A stretch of 64,000 bases of DNA from Alitta virens. Lineage: Eukaryota; Annelida; Polychaeta; Phyllodocida; Nereididae. The stretch covers positions 37,732,836-37,796,835 of the forward strand of contig OW028580.1 of assembly GCA_932294295.1 (NCBI GenBank), given 5' to 3'. Numbering within the stretch: the first letter of the stretch is position 1; each line of letters starts with the position of its first letter. The position numbers and the translations under genes were made by a program. The notes under the pieces were generated by a model. The model made no database searches. It worked only from the letters and a program-made list of their open reading frames with translations, and was not told the DNA's origin. Below are positions 55,550-64,000 of the stretch, one piece after another.

Positions 55550-55730
55550 CTATGTATCTATGTATCTATGTATGTATCTATTTATCTATGTATGTATGTA
55601 TGTATGTATCTATCTATGTATCTATGTATCTATCTTTCTTTCTTTCTATCTATCTATCTATCTATCTATATATCCTACCTACCTACCTACCTACCTATCT
55701 ACCTACCTATCTACCTACCTATCTGCCTAC

Positions 55731-55793
<63 letters not shown>

Positions 55794-55865
55794 CCTACCT
55801 ACCTATCTATCTATCTATCTATCTATTTATCTATCTTTCTATCTATCTATCTATCTATCTGTCCT
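55550..55865. repeat. (TATG)n, (CTAC)n and (TATC)n tetramer array
   Basis: The tract starts as TATG/TATC, passes through CTAC and ends as perfect TATC. All three plus frames are open because no tetramer register forms a stop; they are not genes. Confidence 0.97.
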
Positions 55866-55920
55866 ATAGCAGAGTGTCTGTCCATCTCTTTATTTTAATC
55901 TCTGTATTGAAATTCGAACT

Positions 55921-55965
55921 GCAGTAGAACTCATTATAAAGATCACCACTGTCCATAATATTGAA
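55921..55965. mobile_element. Pogo-like left end, solo
   Basis: GCAGTAGAACTCATTATAAA followed by GATCACCACTG. No matching right end nearby. Confidence 0.4.
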
Positions 55966-56825
55966 GGAGGCTGGTGGTGGGGTGGAACTGAATAAACTCT
56001 ATAAAGGTTCTCTCTGCGAATCATTACCACCGTTACAACCTATTCCCCGGAGATATTTAATTTCAGGTATATACCCGCTAGTGTTACTAATGACCAGGAA
56101 ACTTGTCAATTTCAATTTAGCTCAAAGTCATGAAACTGTCTGTTTACAGCACAGCTGTAGTCTCTTATCTATTCCGTGCAGTACTAGCACTGGCATGAAG
56201 TGGGGGTAATTTCTCTGCCCGAGCATAGGTGAGGTCTAGCAGGGGCACATAACCACAGACAGTGAGAGAGTTTAATTGCCTAACAGGCGTCAGACCGGAT
56301 TAACTACGATTCCAAGCCGCCATTGGTAAAAGGTTCACAAGCCCGAGATAGGGCTAATCAGAAATATTTATGATGCTATCATTCGCCACCAGGGGGCTAA
56401 ATGCTGTCACGTGACTAGCTTATCAGAACGAGACTCTCGATCCAAACGATATTTTGGCATGACAAAATGGCCGGCACCGACTTGTTTATTCTGAGGCAGG
56501 AGTAGAAAATGGCTCAGCTTTTTGTAGATAAGACTTTCAGTGGCTTAAGGAAGCAGGGGTCATTTGCTGGGCAGGGTGTTTGGGGGCAGAGACACGGAAG
56601 AGGGCAAAAAAGAAAAATAAGGAGTCGAAAAAGAGAACTCTCCAGCTCTTATACCAGAACATGCTACAGCTTCTATACCTTTGTAAATGTGTGATATGGT
56701 GTGGACTCCAAGTCTACATATTGCATTGAGATATTGGCACCCTGAAACTTTGATAAACCTTATAACAATGAAAATATAATTGTGACATAATGACTGTCAG
56801 ACATTAAACAAAGAACTGACGGATC
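55966..56825. other. Repeat-free interval
   Basis: Between 56040 and 56480 I find no simple repeat or transposon word and somewhat higher GC, including the CTCF-like site. A frame of 61 residues at 56509-56694 (MAQLFVDKTFSGLRKQG start) is basic at its C-terminus but unrecognised. A SINE family B scrap lies at 56682-56735. Confidence 0.4.
56386..56400 (+). promoter_or_regulatory. CTCF-like site
   Basis: CCACCAGGGGGCTAA agrees with the CTCF consensus CCASYAGRKGGC over the whole core. Confidence 0.4.
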
Positions 56826-57090
56826 CTCTTTGTAAAGAAGTGCCACAAGGCAGTGTAATAGGCTCACAGTGCTTTAGCTTGTATACAAATGATAACATGA
56901 TTTGCAGTTACTTTTGGAAAAAAATCATGTAACTTAATGATGATGACAACAATGTATTTGTTATTGCTGAATCCAAAGATGAAATCGTAGGAGAAACTGT
57001 GCAAATTTCAAAAATCCTTGTAGGATGGTTTCAAGACAATTGATGAAGGCAAATATCCTTTATACCTCTTTTCAGACAACTGCCATCAAA
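56815..57090 (+). pseudogene. LINE reverse transcriptase palm fragment
   Basis: The plus strand reads LTDPLCKE then VPQGSVIGSQCFSLYTND, the classical VPQGS-x-LGP-x-F-x(3)-Y-x-ND block. After a damaged stretch with one stop, DDDNNVFVIAESKDEI follows, which corresponds to the YADD-x-N active-site strand with the tyrosine-alanine altered. ETVQISKILVGWFQDN is the helix after it, ending in two stops. The order and spacing are those of a non-LTR RT palm. About 90 codons remain and the copy is dead. Confidence 0.82.
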
Positions 57091-57099
57091 AGACAAAAT

Positions 57100-57608
57100 A
57101 CGTCTTCCTCAACATTATGCCATTGCTAATATGGTTTTACTGTACAGTATTATGACGCATCAATCCACTTGCAATAGTCGTAAAACACCCTGCTGGAACC
57201 GATGTCGCAAAACCTATTGATTTGCGGCTAATTGGCTAGGGAGACAAGAGGAAGGGGGTACACCAAGGGGACCCTATCTCTCCCATACAATGTGCCTATC
57301 CAACACTTAATAACTCATGCTCTATTGTCATTTGTTATGGCTCTTCCAGTTTCCTCTGCTGCCTCCTGAAGATTATCTCCACAGGAAGTTTTTACAGCTT
57401 AACATAAAGCAGAAGCCCTTAGTTTAATCGAAATTATGTGCTCTACCAATTTCTGTAACAGTCGTATAAAAAGTTACAGTTCACTAAGTGCTTTAATTGT
57501 ATTCGTTGTATTGAATCAATGCTATTTATTTGAATCTTATAGTTGGTTTAGATAACTATAACTTTTCAGGCAGACGTAATGATAAGATGATAATTTTATG
57601 AGAGGACA
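57100..57608. other. Unannotated interval
   Basis: Could include decayed LINE sequence directly after the RT fragment; no frame can be read. Confidence 0.35.
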
Positions 57609-57611
57609 CAT

Positions 57612-58330
57612 TACTGTAGAACCTCGCCATTAAGACCACTAATAGTGATGTGGTCTTAATTGTGAGGCTTATAACAAAGATGACTATTCAGTTGGGTCTT
57701 TAACTACTAATGTTGGTCTTAATAGTGAGGTGGTCTTAAGGCAGTGATCCAAATGTATAAAATGTATTCTTCATGCTGCAAAGATGTGAATAACTGATGA
57801 TAAACTTGTGATAAACAGGAACAATATATTGAATCTATGAAAAACGATATAGCTGATATTGAATGCTTCTGTATCCGAGGTGTTGTGTACTTTGTCATTA
57901 AGGATTCTAATATGCTATCTATTACATCATTGCTGTTGTTTTCTGAAACTGATAAGAATGTACAGTATAGCACCCCATATTAAGACCACATCACTATAAA
58001 GACCACCTCACTATAAAGACCAATTCACAAGCAAGACCACCTCACAATTTAGACCCCCTCACAATACAGACCACCTCATGATTAAGATCACCCCACCATT
58101 AAGACCACCTCACCATTAGGACCACCTCACCATTCCATTAAGACCACCTCACTATAAAGACCAATTCACAAGCAAGACCACCTCACAGTTTAGACCCCCT
58201 CACAATACAGACCACCTCGTGATTAAGATCACCCCACCATTAAAACCACCTCACCATTAAGACCACCTCACAATTCCATTGAGACCACCTCACTATAAAG
58301 ACCACCTCACAATTCAGATCCTTCCTCAAT
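57612..58330. mobile_element. Pogo-like element amplified into a two-level tandem repeat
   Basis: A left end ACTGTAGAACCTCGCCATTA starts at 57614, and an inverted set of words (CTTAATAGTGAGGTGGTCTT) ends near 57740. From 57960 (TACAGTATAGCACCCCATAT) a dense array of CACCTCACTATAAAGAC-like 15-20-bp units runs to 58320. Within it a 141-bp block that includes CAATTCACAAGCAAGACCAC is duplicated (58021 and 58162), with only a few differences. Confidence 0.7.
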
Positions 58331-58845
58331 TGCGCCAGACTATTTTAGAACAGTGGATTATGAACCATAGGTAACCTTAGTAGCGAAGTTTCCCTGAACT
58401 CAACTTAATTAAAGGCAAACATTTATTAGCCCTTAAAGTCAACCCTTAATATGTGCACAATCTACAATCATTACACTCTACTTCTTATTCAAATTAAGAA
58501 ATAAAACTGCAATATATCGTCTCTATAATGATTCCAGAACACGAACTGTTCATTGAAGAATGCTGTAATCAAACGCCCGCCTCCTAAATCTTTTTGTCAA
58601 TGATAATGCAAACCCATTAAGTCTGATTTACTCAGGTGTTGGTTTTCAAATTACCTCTAATGCAGAGAGTAAAGTTTGCCTATGCGAGTAAATCAAGAGG
58701 ACAAATTCTAGGCAAAAATGCGCTTGTGTAATTAAGGAATTGATTTGTGCATTTTTACTTCAAAATAAGGAAACTGAGCCAATGAATGTGAGTCAATGAG
58801 GTAAATTATGAGGAAGAGCATCCAATTTGGACAAAATTGGCAGCT
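58331..58845. other. Unannotated interval
   Basis: No supported feature. Confidence 0.4.
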
Positions 58846-58849
58846 TGAT

Positions 58850-59050
58850 TATGTAGTGGTCGTAATGGGGAGGTAGAATACAGTGGTAATCATGCAGTTG
58901 GGGTTAAATAATGGCGACCTTAACTGAGGGTAGCCTTAATAGTGAGGTGGTCTTAATTGTGGGGTGGTCTTAATAATGTGATAGTTTTGTTTGAATTGTG
59001 AGGTGTAACGTCCTTCATGGCGAGGTGGTCTCAATTGTGAGGTGGGGCAT
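58850..59050. repeat. AAGACCACCTCA-family repeats, inverted
   Basis: GGTAGCCTTAATAGTGAGGT, GGTCTTAATTGTGGGGTGGT and related words follow one another, the inverse of the 57.98-58.32 kb array. The two could be arms of one large element. Confidence 0.6.
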
Positions 59051-59364
59051 ATTTATAGCCAATTTATTACTTTGGTAAGCAGAGTAAAGACAGCAAGGCA
59101 AACAAAAAACAATAACAAAAAACTGCAGTTTATGAAGGCGAGATACTGTGGAATAATTTTCAGCAACTAAACAATCATGATTTCAAAACATTAAAATCAT
59201 TACAAAAAAAACATCAAAAACTACTTTATCAGTGGTTACATACCTGTTATAAATAGATATTGACCTTCATTATTTTTCTATAATTTAAACCTGATTCTGT
59301 AAAGGCAACCAGCCTGATAAGCCTTGGCTTTTTCTGGTCGCCACCAGAGAAACTGTTAGACTTC

Positions 59365-59417
59365 ATATTGATGTGGTCTTAGTAGTAAGGTGGTCCCAAA
59401 GCAGGGTTTTCACTGCA
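59365..59417. mobile_element. Pogo-like right end, solo
   Basis: TGGTCTTAGTAGTAAGGTGG followed by GCAGGGTTTTCACTGCA, similar to the right end at 35240. Confidence 0.45.
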
Positions 59418-60235
59418 TTTGAAACTGGCATTTGTTTGCACATGTGTGTAAAACTCATGGCAGTACAAAATCTGCCGCAAAGTTTACATAAAGCACCCAT
59501 TTATTTGAAGATGGGAGATTCTATCAGGATCCATTACATATCCCTACGCCCCATTGGGGCTATGAGATTCGCCTCATGCCGTTTCACTCAGCTATCAGTG
59601 TCCCTCCGCCAGGACTTCTTTTTCTACACCACTCACAGATTACCGTTGATAATTGTATCCCTGCGCTTTGATATTTATCCTAAGTCATCAATCTTGATTT
59701 TTTTTTTTGCCCCTGAAGGTTTCAAAACCATTTTTCCAGATTTCTCCCATGATGCAGTGCGCTGTTACGTAACCTAATCATAAACAGACTGCAGCTCTAC
59801 TCCTTGGAAAACACCTCGTTAATTCAAGAGATGGCTCAAGCCATGCAGATCAAAGAGGTTATGGGACAATGTGTCCTGCTTTTTTAATATTATGATGAAA
59901 TGTACAGTAAAACCTCTGTCTTTATGAATGCAGCCAAAACTGCGCCCTTAGGGTCACCTGTATAAGACCAAGATCTATAACATGCTATTTTCATTGTATA
60001 CTTTACCCCTCTCAGTAGTAAATTACATCAAATTCAATTAGTAAGTATGTATCAAACAATTTGTTCTGTAAGAAACTGTTATATATGCCATTCCTCTTGA
60101 TCAACTGTGACATACACATATATATATATACCTAAGTGTAATCTTCTAAGTGGCGTCTCATCATGATATACAGTGTCTCTCATTGCCTTCTCCAAACTAG
60201 ATATTTAATTTCATCATAAATAAATTTATTTAAAA
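59418..60235. other. Unannotated interval
   Basis: A frame of 134 residues (59373-59777) begins in the Pogo-like scrap and has no domain I recognise. GTACAGTAAAACCTCTGTCT at 59903 is another Pogo-like left end. Confidence 0.4.
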
Positions 60236-60249
60236 TGCTGAAATCTGTC

Positions 60250-60380
60250 TGGTAGGGTCTGCTGGGATCGGGATGAAAAATATTCTGGTGGCAGGGGTGT
60301 CTCCACCTGTATATACCGTTTCTTTGTATATGTATGCAGGAAATAAAACTTGTCTGAGTCCGAGTCTGAGTGAGTCTATC
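60250..60380 (+). mobile_element. Possible LINE 3' end
   Basis: GGAAATAAAACTTGTCTGAG followed by TCCGAGTCTGAGTGAGTC is a polyadenylation-like word plus a short CTGAGTC repeat, a common form of L2/CR1-type 3' ends. Confidence 0.35.
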
Positions 60381-60524
60381 AAACTACAGCTTGTCAAAAA
60401 TGGCCAAATTCAAATTAATCCCTATGTGTGACCGCTTAACACAGGTCTGAACATTTTTAGTTAATAACATGTTTAAAGAGTATCAGGCCATTCACGTCTG
60501 TGGTGGACCACTACTTAAACACCT

Positions 60525-60840
60525 ATGGTGAGGCAAGTAACAGACCCCACCCATGGGGTAAATGTATAATATCAACCCCCGCTAGTGGCAAGAACTTGAC
60601 TTAGAGGGCTACATTTTCCATATCTATCTATCTATCTATCTATCTATCCATCTATATATCTATCCATCTATCCATCTATCCATCTATCTATCTATCTATA
60701 TATCTATCTGTATATCTATCTATCAATCCATCAATCTGTATGTATATATCTATCTATCTATCTATCTATCAATCTATCTATTAATCTTTCTATCAATCTA
60801 TCTATCTATCAATCTATGTATGTATTTATCTATCTATCTA
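60525..60840 (+). mobile_element. SINE family A 3' part with long TATC tail
   Basis: The core CTATGGTGAGGCAAGTAACA and CCCATGGGGTAAATGTATAA is followed, after a 40-bp deletion, by GCTAGTGGCAAGAACTTGAC and a TATC tail that has expanded to about 215 bp with CAATC interruptions. The tail corresponds to the GATA tail of the 42-kb copy. Confidence 0.8.
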
Positions 60841-61620
60841 AACTGGATGCTACAGGTTTAAGCAGTGATAGACTCACTAATATGTTTGGCACTCTACAAG
60901 GAAATGTTTAGGAGATGACTTGAACTGTAGCTACAGGAGTAATGACTATTATAGGTATTGACTACCTATTACACCAATCATATGTTATTATCATATACAT
61001 AACTTTATCAGTTCCCAATGTCTCTTGTAAAACAGCAACAGTAAGATGATATTACAAGTAGCTATTTTTACTCCAACTATATTGCATAATAGGCTGAAAT
61101 TATGTGGGTTTAATAGATGATAGATTGTATCATATTGAGGTAGTTATGCATTTATCAGAAATTTACAAATTTACCAAAGAAACTATAGTCTTCAAAATTT
61201 TAGGTTGTTATGCAATTATCTTAAATGCAAATTTACCCCAAAACCATTGTTTTCACAATTTGTAGCGTGTTAAAATTTTACAACATTTTTTTGAACAATT
61301 TGATCACTCACCAATTTACCCTTTTATTTTCACCACTAAACATTTCTGGGATAGGCCCATACACTCACTCTATACAGGTGGTATTGGGCTGTGATTCGGC
61401 ACATAAAGTAGTCCCTGTATCTGGCAAAGCTGTGGGCGGAATCATTCACTTTGAGATCTGGTAGTTCTAGGGCCCAGGGGGCGCTGTAGGTCATCTGATG
61501 TGTCGCCATCTTGGTTTGTTTATGGACCCCAAAAGGTAATTTAGATCAGAAGAGACTGGCCCTTTCCATGAAGGGCTATGGTCCCAGTCTGCTGTACAGG
61601 AGTTGGGTCTCCCCTTATCT
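60841..61620. other. Unannotated interval
   Basis: No supported gene. A CTCF-like site lies at 61471. Confidence 0.4.
61471..61489 (+). promoter_or_regulatory. CTCF-like site
   Basis: GGCCCAGGGGGCGCTGTAG matches the CTCF core CAGRKGGCGCTR closely. Confidence 0.4.
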
Positions 61621-61625
61621 TATTA

Positions 61626-61705
61626 GCTGGGTGGCCTAGTGGGAAAGGCATTGGCAGCTCTCAGTTTCAGGTCCCAGGTTCGATTCTCAGCCTAGGAGAG
61701 AATGT
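61626..61705 (+). mobile_element. tRNA-like SINE head (C)
   Basis: GGGTGGCCTAGTGGGAAAGG is an A-box and GTCCCAGGTTCGATTCTCAG an intact B-box. Spacing between them is tRNA-like, but the anticodon arm does not fold and the 3' acceptor does not pair with the 5' end. Confidence 0.6.
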
Positions 61706-61740
61706 TTCATTCCACAATTAAATAGGTCTACTATGTATCC

Positions 61741-61845
61741 GAGTTCATAGTCTAGTGGTTAAGGTGTAAACTAGCTTGACAAGTGTCTGACTTCTGGCCT
61801 AAAAGTCTTAGGTTCAAATTCTAGCCTGAATACTTGTCATGTCAT
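61741..61845 (+). mobile_element. tRNA-like SINE head (D)
   Basis: GTTCATAGTCTAGTGGTTAA is an A-box and CTTAGGTTCAAATTCTAGCC a B-box. The interval of about 45 bp is longer than in a tRNA. It directly follows head C, from which it differs. Confidence 0.55.
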
Positions 61846-62250
61846 GTGCAAATTTGATCAGAAAGTCGTTAATTCATTACATCCACTTAGCAGTAACTTT
61901 AGATATATTGTTTTTGGCATCTGTACTGGATATTACATCCAAAAAGAACATGGATCAATATAAGAACACTGATTGACTCTACCAGTCTTTAGATCTTAGT
62001 GAGTGAGGCTGGACTGTATATATTACACTCCTTTCATAACATCCATTAGTGACCATACTGGACCATGCAACCAGCATCTCACTGATGCAAAGATCAATGT
62101 GAATAACATGTTTTGCTGCTGAAGCCATGCATGTACTCATTGAGACCTTGGATCTTTTGTGGTTCTAAGGATGTGAGGGAGGGTAAGTAACGTCTAATAA
62201 CATGTTTCCATGGTTACATTGAATGTACACCAATGAATGGAACCCTAGCT
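61846..62250. other. Unannotated interval
   Basis: Possibly the body of the tRNA-headed element before it; no second copy is seen in the window. Confidence 0.35.
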
Positions 62251-62254
62251 CTCA

Positions 62255-62878
62255 TATTTTCTTCTTCTACTGCTTCTTTCTCTGTTCTTTTTCTTTCTTC
62301 TACTTCTTTCTTCTACATCTTCTTTAACCTTCTTCTACTGCTTGATACCTCTTCTTCATTCTTCTTTTTTATTCTTCTACTTCTCCTTGGTTTCTTCTTC
62401 TTCTGTATACTTCTGATTTCTGACTCTTCTTTTACTCCTTTCTTCTTTCAGCTTTCTTCTTCTTTTTCTTCTACTTCTTAATTGCTACTTCATCTTCTAC
62501 TTCTTTATCCTGTTTCTGCTTCTTGTTTTTTTTCTTCTTCATTCTACTTCTTCTTTTTCTTTGCTTTCTTCTTCTCCTTCCTTTTTCTTCTTGCTACTTC
62601 ATCTTCTACTTCTTTATCTTCCACTTCTTCTTCTTTTTCTTTTTCATCCTACTTCTTCTTTTTCTTTGCCTTTTTCTTCTCCTTTCTTCTACTTCTTCTT
62701 GCTACTTCTACTTGACCTTTTCTTATTCTCTCTACTTCTTCCTACGTATCTTCTTTTGCTTCTTCAACTTCTTCCTCTCCTTCATCTTTTCTACTGCTTC
62801 CTCTTTATATGTTATTCTTCTACTTCTTCTTTCTTCCTCTTCTTTTTCTTCTCCTTCTTTTTCTTCTTCTTTGACATG
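62255..62878. repeat. (TTC)n pyrimidine tract
   Basis: An irregular TTC/CTTCTA tract. The block CTACTTCATCTTCTACTTCT followed by TTATC appears twice (about 62484 and 62596), a spacing of 112 bp, so it has partial higher-order structure. Poly-Phe/Ser frames are repeat translation. Confidence 0.93.
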
Positions 62879-62879
62879 T

Positions 62880-63054
62880 CTGAATCATATCTATTGATTT
62901 ATTTTTATTTATTAAAATATATTTAAGATGAATAGATAGCACCATCCGTAAAAACTGTTTTTAAGGTGGCTCATCAAATACAATAAAACATATAAAATGT
63001 ATTAGTTAGAAATGTTCACCATATTTTGTGATATGAATGGTTCAATGTCGATGC
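62880..63054. other. A/T-rich stretch, possible retroelement 3' end
   Basis: ATTTATTAAAATATATTTAA followed by a mixed stretch resembles 54585-54640 in layout. Weak. Confidence 0.25.
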
Positions 63055-63069
63055 CAATGGCAGCTTATA

Positions 63070-63205
63070 ATTTATGACCAGCCGGGAGAGGCAGATCTAA
63101 TGATGAGATGATAAGACTGATTGGAGTCCAGCCAATGTTACATATTTACCACATGGGTGGGGTCGTTCACTTGCTCCTGCATAGACACAGAGTACAAGGC
63201 AATGT
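63070..63205 (-). mobile_element. SINE family B copy, inverted
   Basis: On the minus strand it has GTGTCTATGCAGGAGCAAGT, CCACCCATGTGGTAAATATG, then CTCATCATTAGATCTGCCTC and CTGGTCATAAATTATAAGC. Head and tail are missing. Confidence 0.7.
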
Positions 63206-63307
63206 TTCTGCTTACATGTAGACATCTGTAGAAATATTAAGATTAATGCTAGTGCTCAGAGATCAATGGCTTTCCTATCAATTTGGATGGTAGTCATTGT
63301 TTGTTGG

Positions 63308-63372
63308 CTTGCTAGATTCGTACCCACAACTTCTGGGAGCTGGAACATGCTTTAACCGTTGGGCAGCCAGTA
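63308..63372 (-). mobile_element. tRNA-like SINE head
   Basis: The minus strand reads GGCTGCCCAACGGTTAAAGC, an A-box, and GTTGTGGGTACGAATC, a B-box. Too degraded for a parent tRNA. Confidence 0.45.
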
Positions 63373-64000
63373 GTTATTTTGTGGTTTGGTTTCTAAGTTG
63401 ATGAATGTTTATCTAGATTGCTGATTAGGTGATTGATAATCAATCAATTGACCAATCTCTGATTGGGGACTACTTCATTGATTTGTTGTAATAAGCCAAA
63501 TTGATGTAGCTAAATACAAACATTACAACCTTTCAAGTATTTGTAAATTATTATCTAATTCTAGGAAGGTCAATAGAAAATTTCCATCACATTATTTACA
63601 CTGTTAATACCCTCTAATAAACAGTCATAAAACCCAGTTTATGTAAATAGCAAGTTAGTTTCTATTCTATGAACTTTGTGTGAAATATGTGATTATAGAG
63701 TTAGGAATGATAAACTGAGTACTAAAAAAGACTGTCATTATGGACTAGACATTATCACATGCCAAAAAGTTTCAAAATTATGGTAGTTTGTCATGGTTAT
63801 GGGCATTTTATTGTTCATTATCTCATGTTTATGACTATGTTATTGATTGTACAGAATGTATCTAGTACTTGGAATCGTGTACTTTATGTTTACTTTTTTG
63901 TTTTATTCTGTCATTTTCGGGTGATGTATTTTGCCATTAATTGAAGTCAGGGAATGTGGCTGTTTAAGCAGGAGATAACAAAATATCTCTCCCAGGGCTA
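63373..64000. other. Unannotated interval to window end
   Basis: AT-rich, with a short AATC tract near 63430-63470. The 61-residue frame at 63759-63944 has no known domain. Confidence 0.4.

Noticed and set aside
1..64000. 5S, U-snRNA or rRNA genes, and spliced coding genes
   Set aside because: No conserved core of these RNAs was recognised on either strand, and no run of exon-like frames with consistent splice sites was found. A sensitive homology search could still find short exons that I missed.

Overview
This window looks like nuclear, intergenic DNA of an animal, most likely a marine invertebrate; I cannot name the species. The evidence is AT-rich, CpG-poor sequence without dense bacterial-type coding, many tRNA-derived SINEs, broken LINE reverse transcriptases of L2/CR1/jockey-like type, several families of short inverted-repeat transposons, and an extreme load of micro- and minisatellites. 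I found no intact protein-coding gene, no exon chain I could defend and no functional RNA gene. Almost every long open frame is either translated simple repeat or a piece of a dead retrotransposon.

Layout. 0-13 kb: TAC/AGT triplet arrays, a Harbinger-type MITE with a TAA target duplication (426-730), two SINEs (3.1 and 4.6 kb), LINE tails (3.8-4.5, 5.8-6.1, 7.5-7.7, 11.8-12.3 kb), a palindromic MITE (8.66 kb), a GATAA array, a 20-bp minisatellite (10.8-11.2 kb) and a TIR transposon that contains an L2-like LINE (11.67-12.65 kb). 13-28 kb: LINE and SINE pieces at 15.3-15.9 kb, TCTCC and AGG tracts, an RT remnant at 17.8 kb, a CpG-rich block at 18.8-19.15 kb, a well-preserved tRNA-derived SINE with a perfect 14-bp duplication sitting inside a second tRNA-like sequence (21.65-21.91 kb), and a second Harbinger-type element (24.2-24.9 kb). 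28-31 kb: a composite satellite of ten near-identical SINE-fragment units separated by TCC tracts of variable length. 31.8-32.5 kb: a 41-bp minisatellite. 33-48 kb: pentamer arrays, a family of elements built from AAGACCACCTCA-like repeats, a TTC tract with 190-bp higher-order repeats, a full SINE with a GATA tail (42 kb), two more palindromic MITE copies, and a Tc1-like element (46.7-47.9 kb) that holds a MITE and a long hairpin. 48-64 kb: a 1.2-kb ATAGC-based hierarchical minisatellite, further SINEs, an RT remnant (56.8 kb), a two-level tandem repeat (57.6-58.3 kb), TATC and TTC tracts and several tRNA-like SINE heads.

How the parts relate. The window is a record of layered transposition (SINE into tRNA-like repeat, LINE inside DNA transposon, MITE and SINE pieces inside a Tc1-like element) combined with local tandem amplification in which element ends and simple repeats expand together. 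The regulatory candidates (CTCF-like and CRE palindromes, the CpG-rich block) are motif matches only. No complete novel system could be demonstrated; the strongest novelty candidates are the composite SINE/TCC array, the AAGACCACCTCA-repeat transposon family and the unclassified palindromic MITE family.
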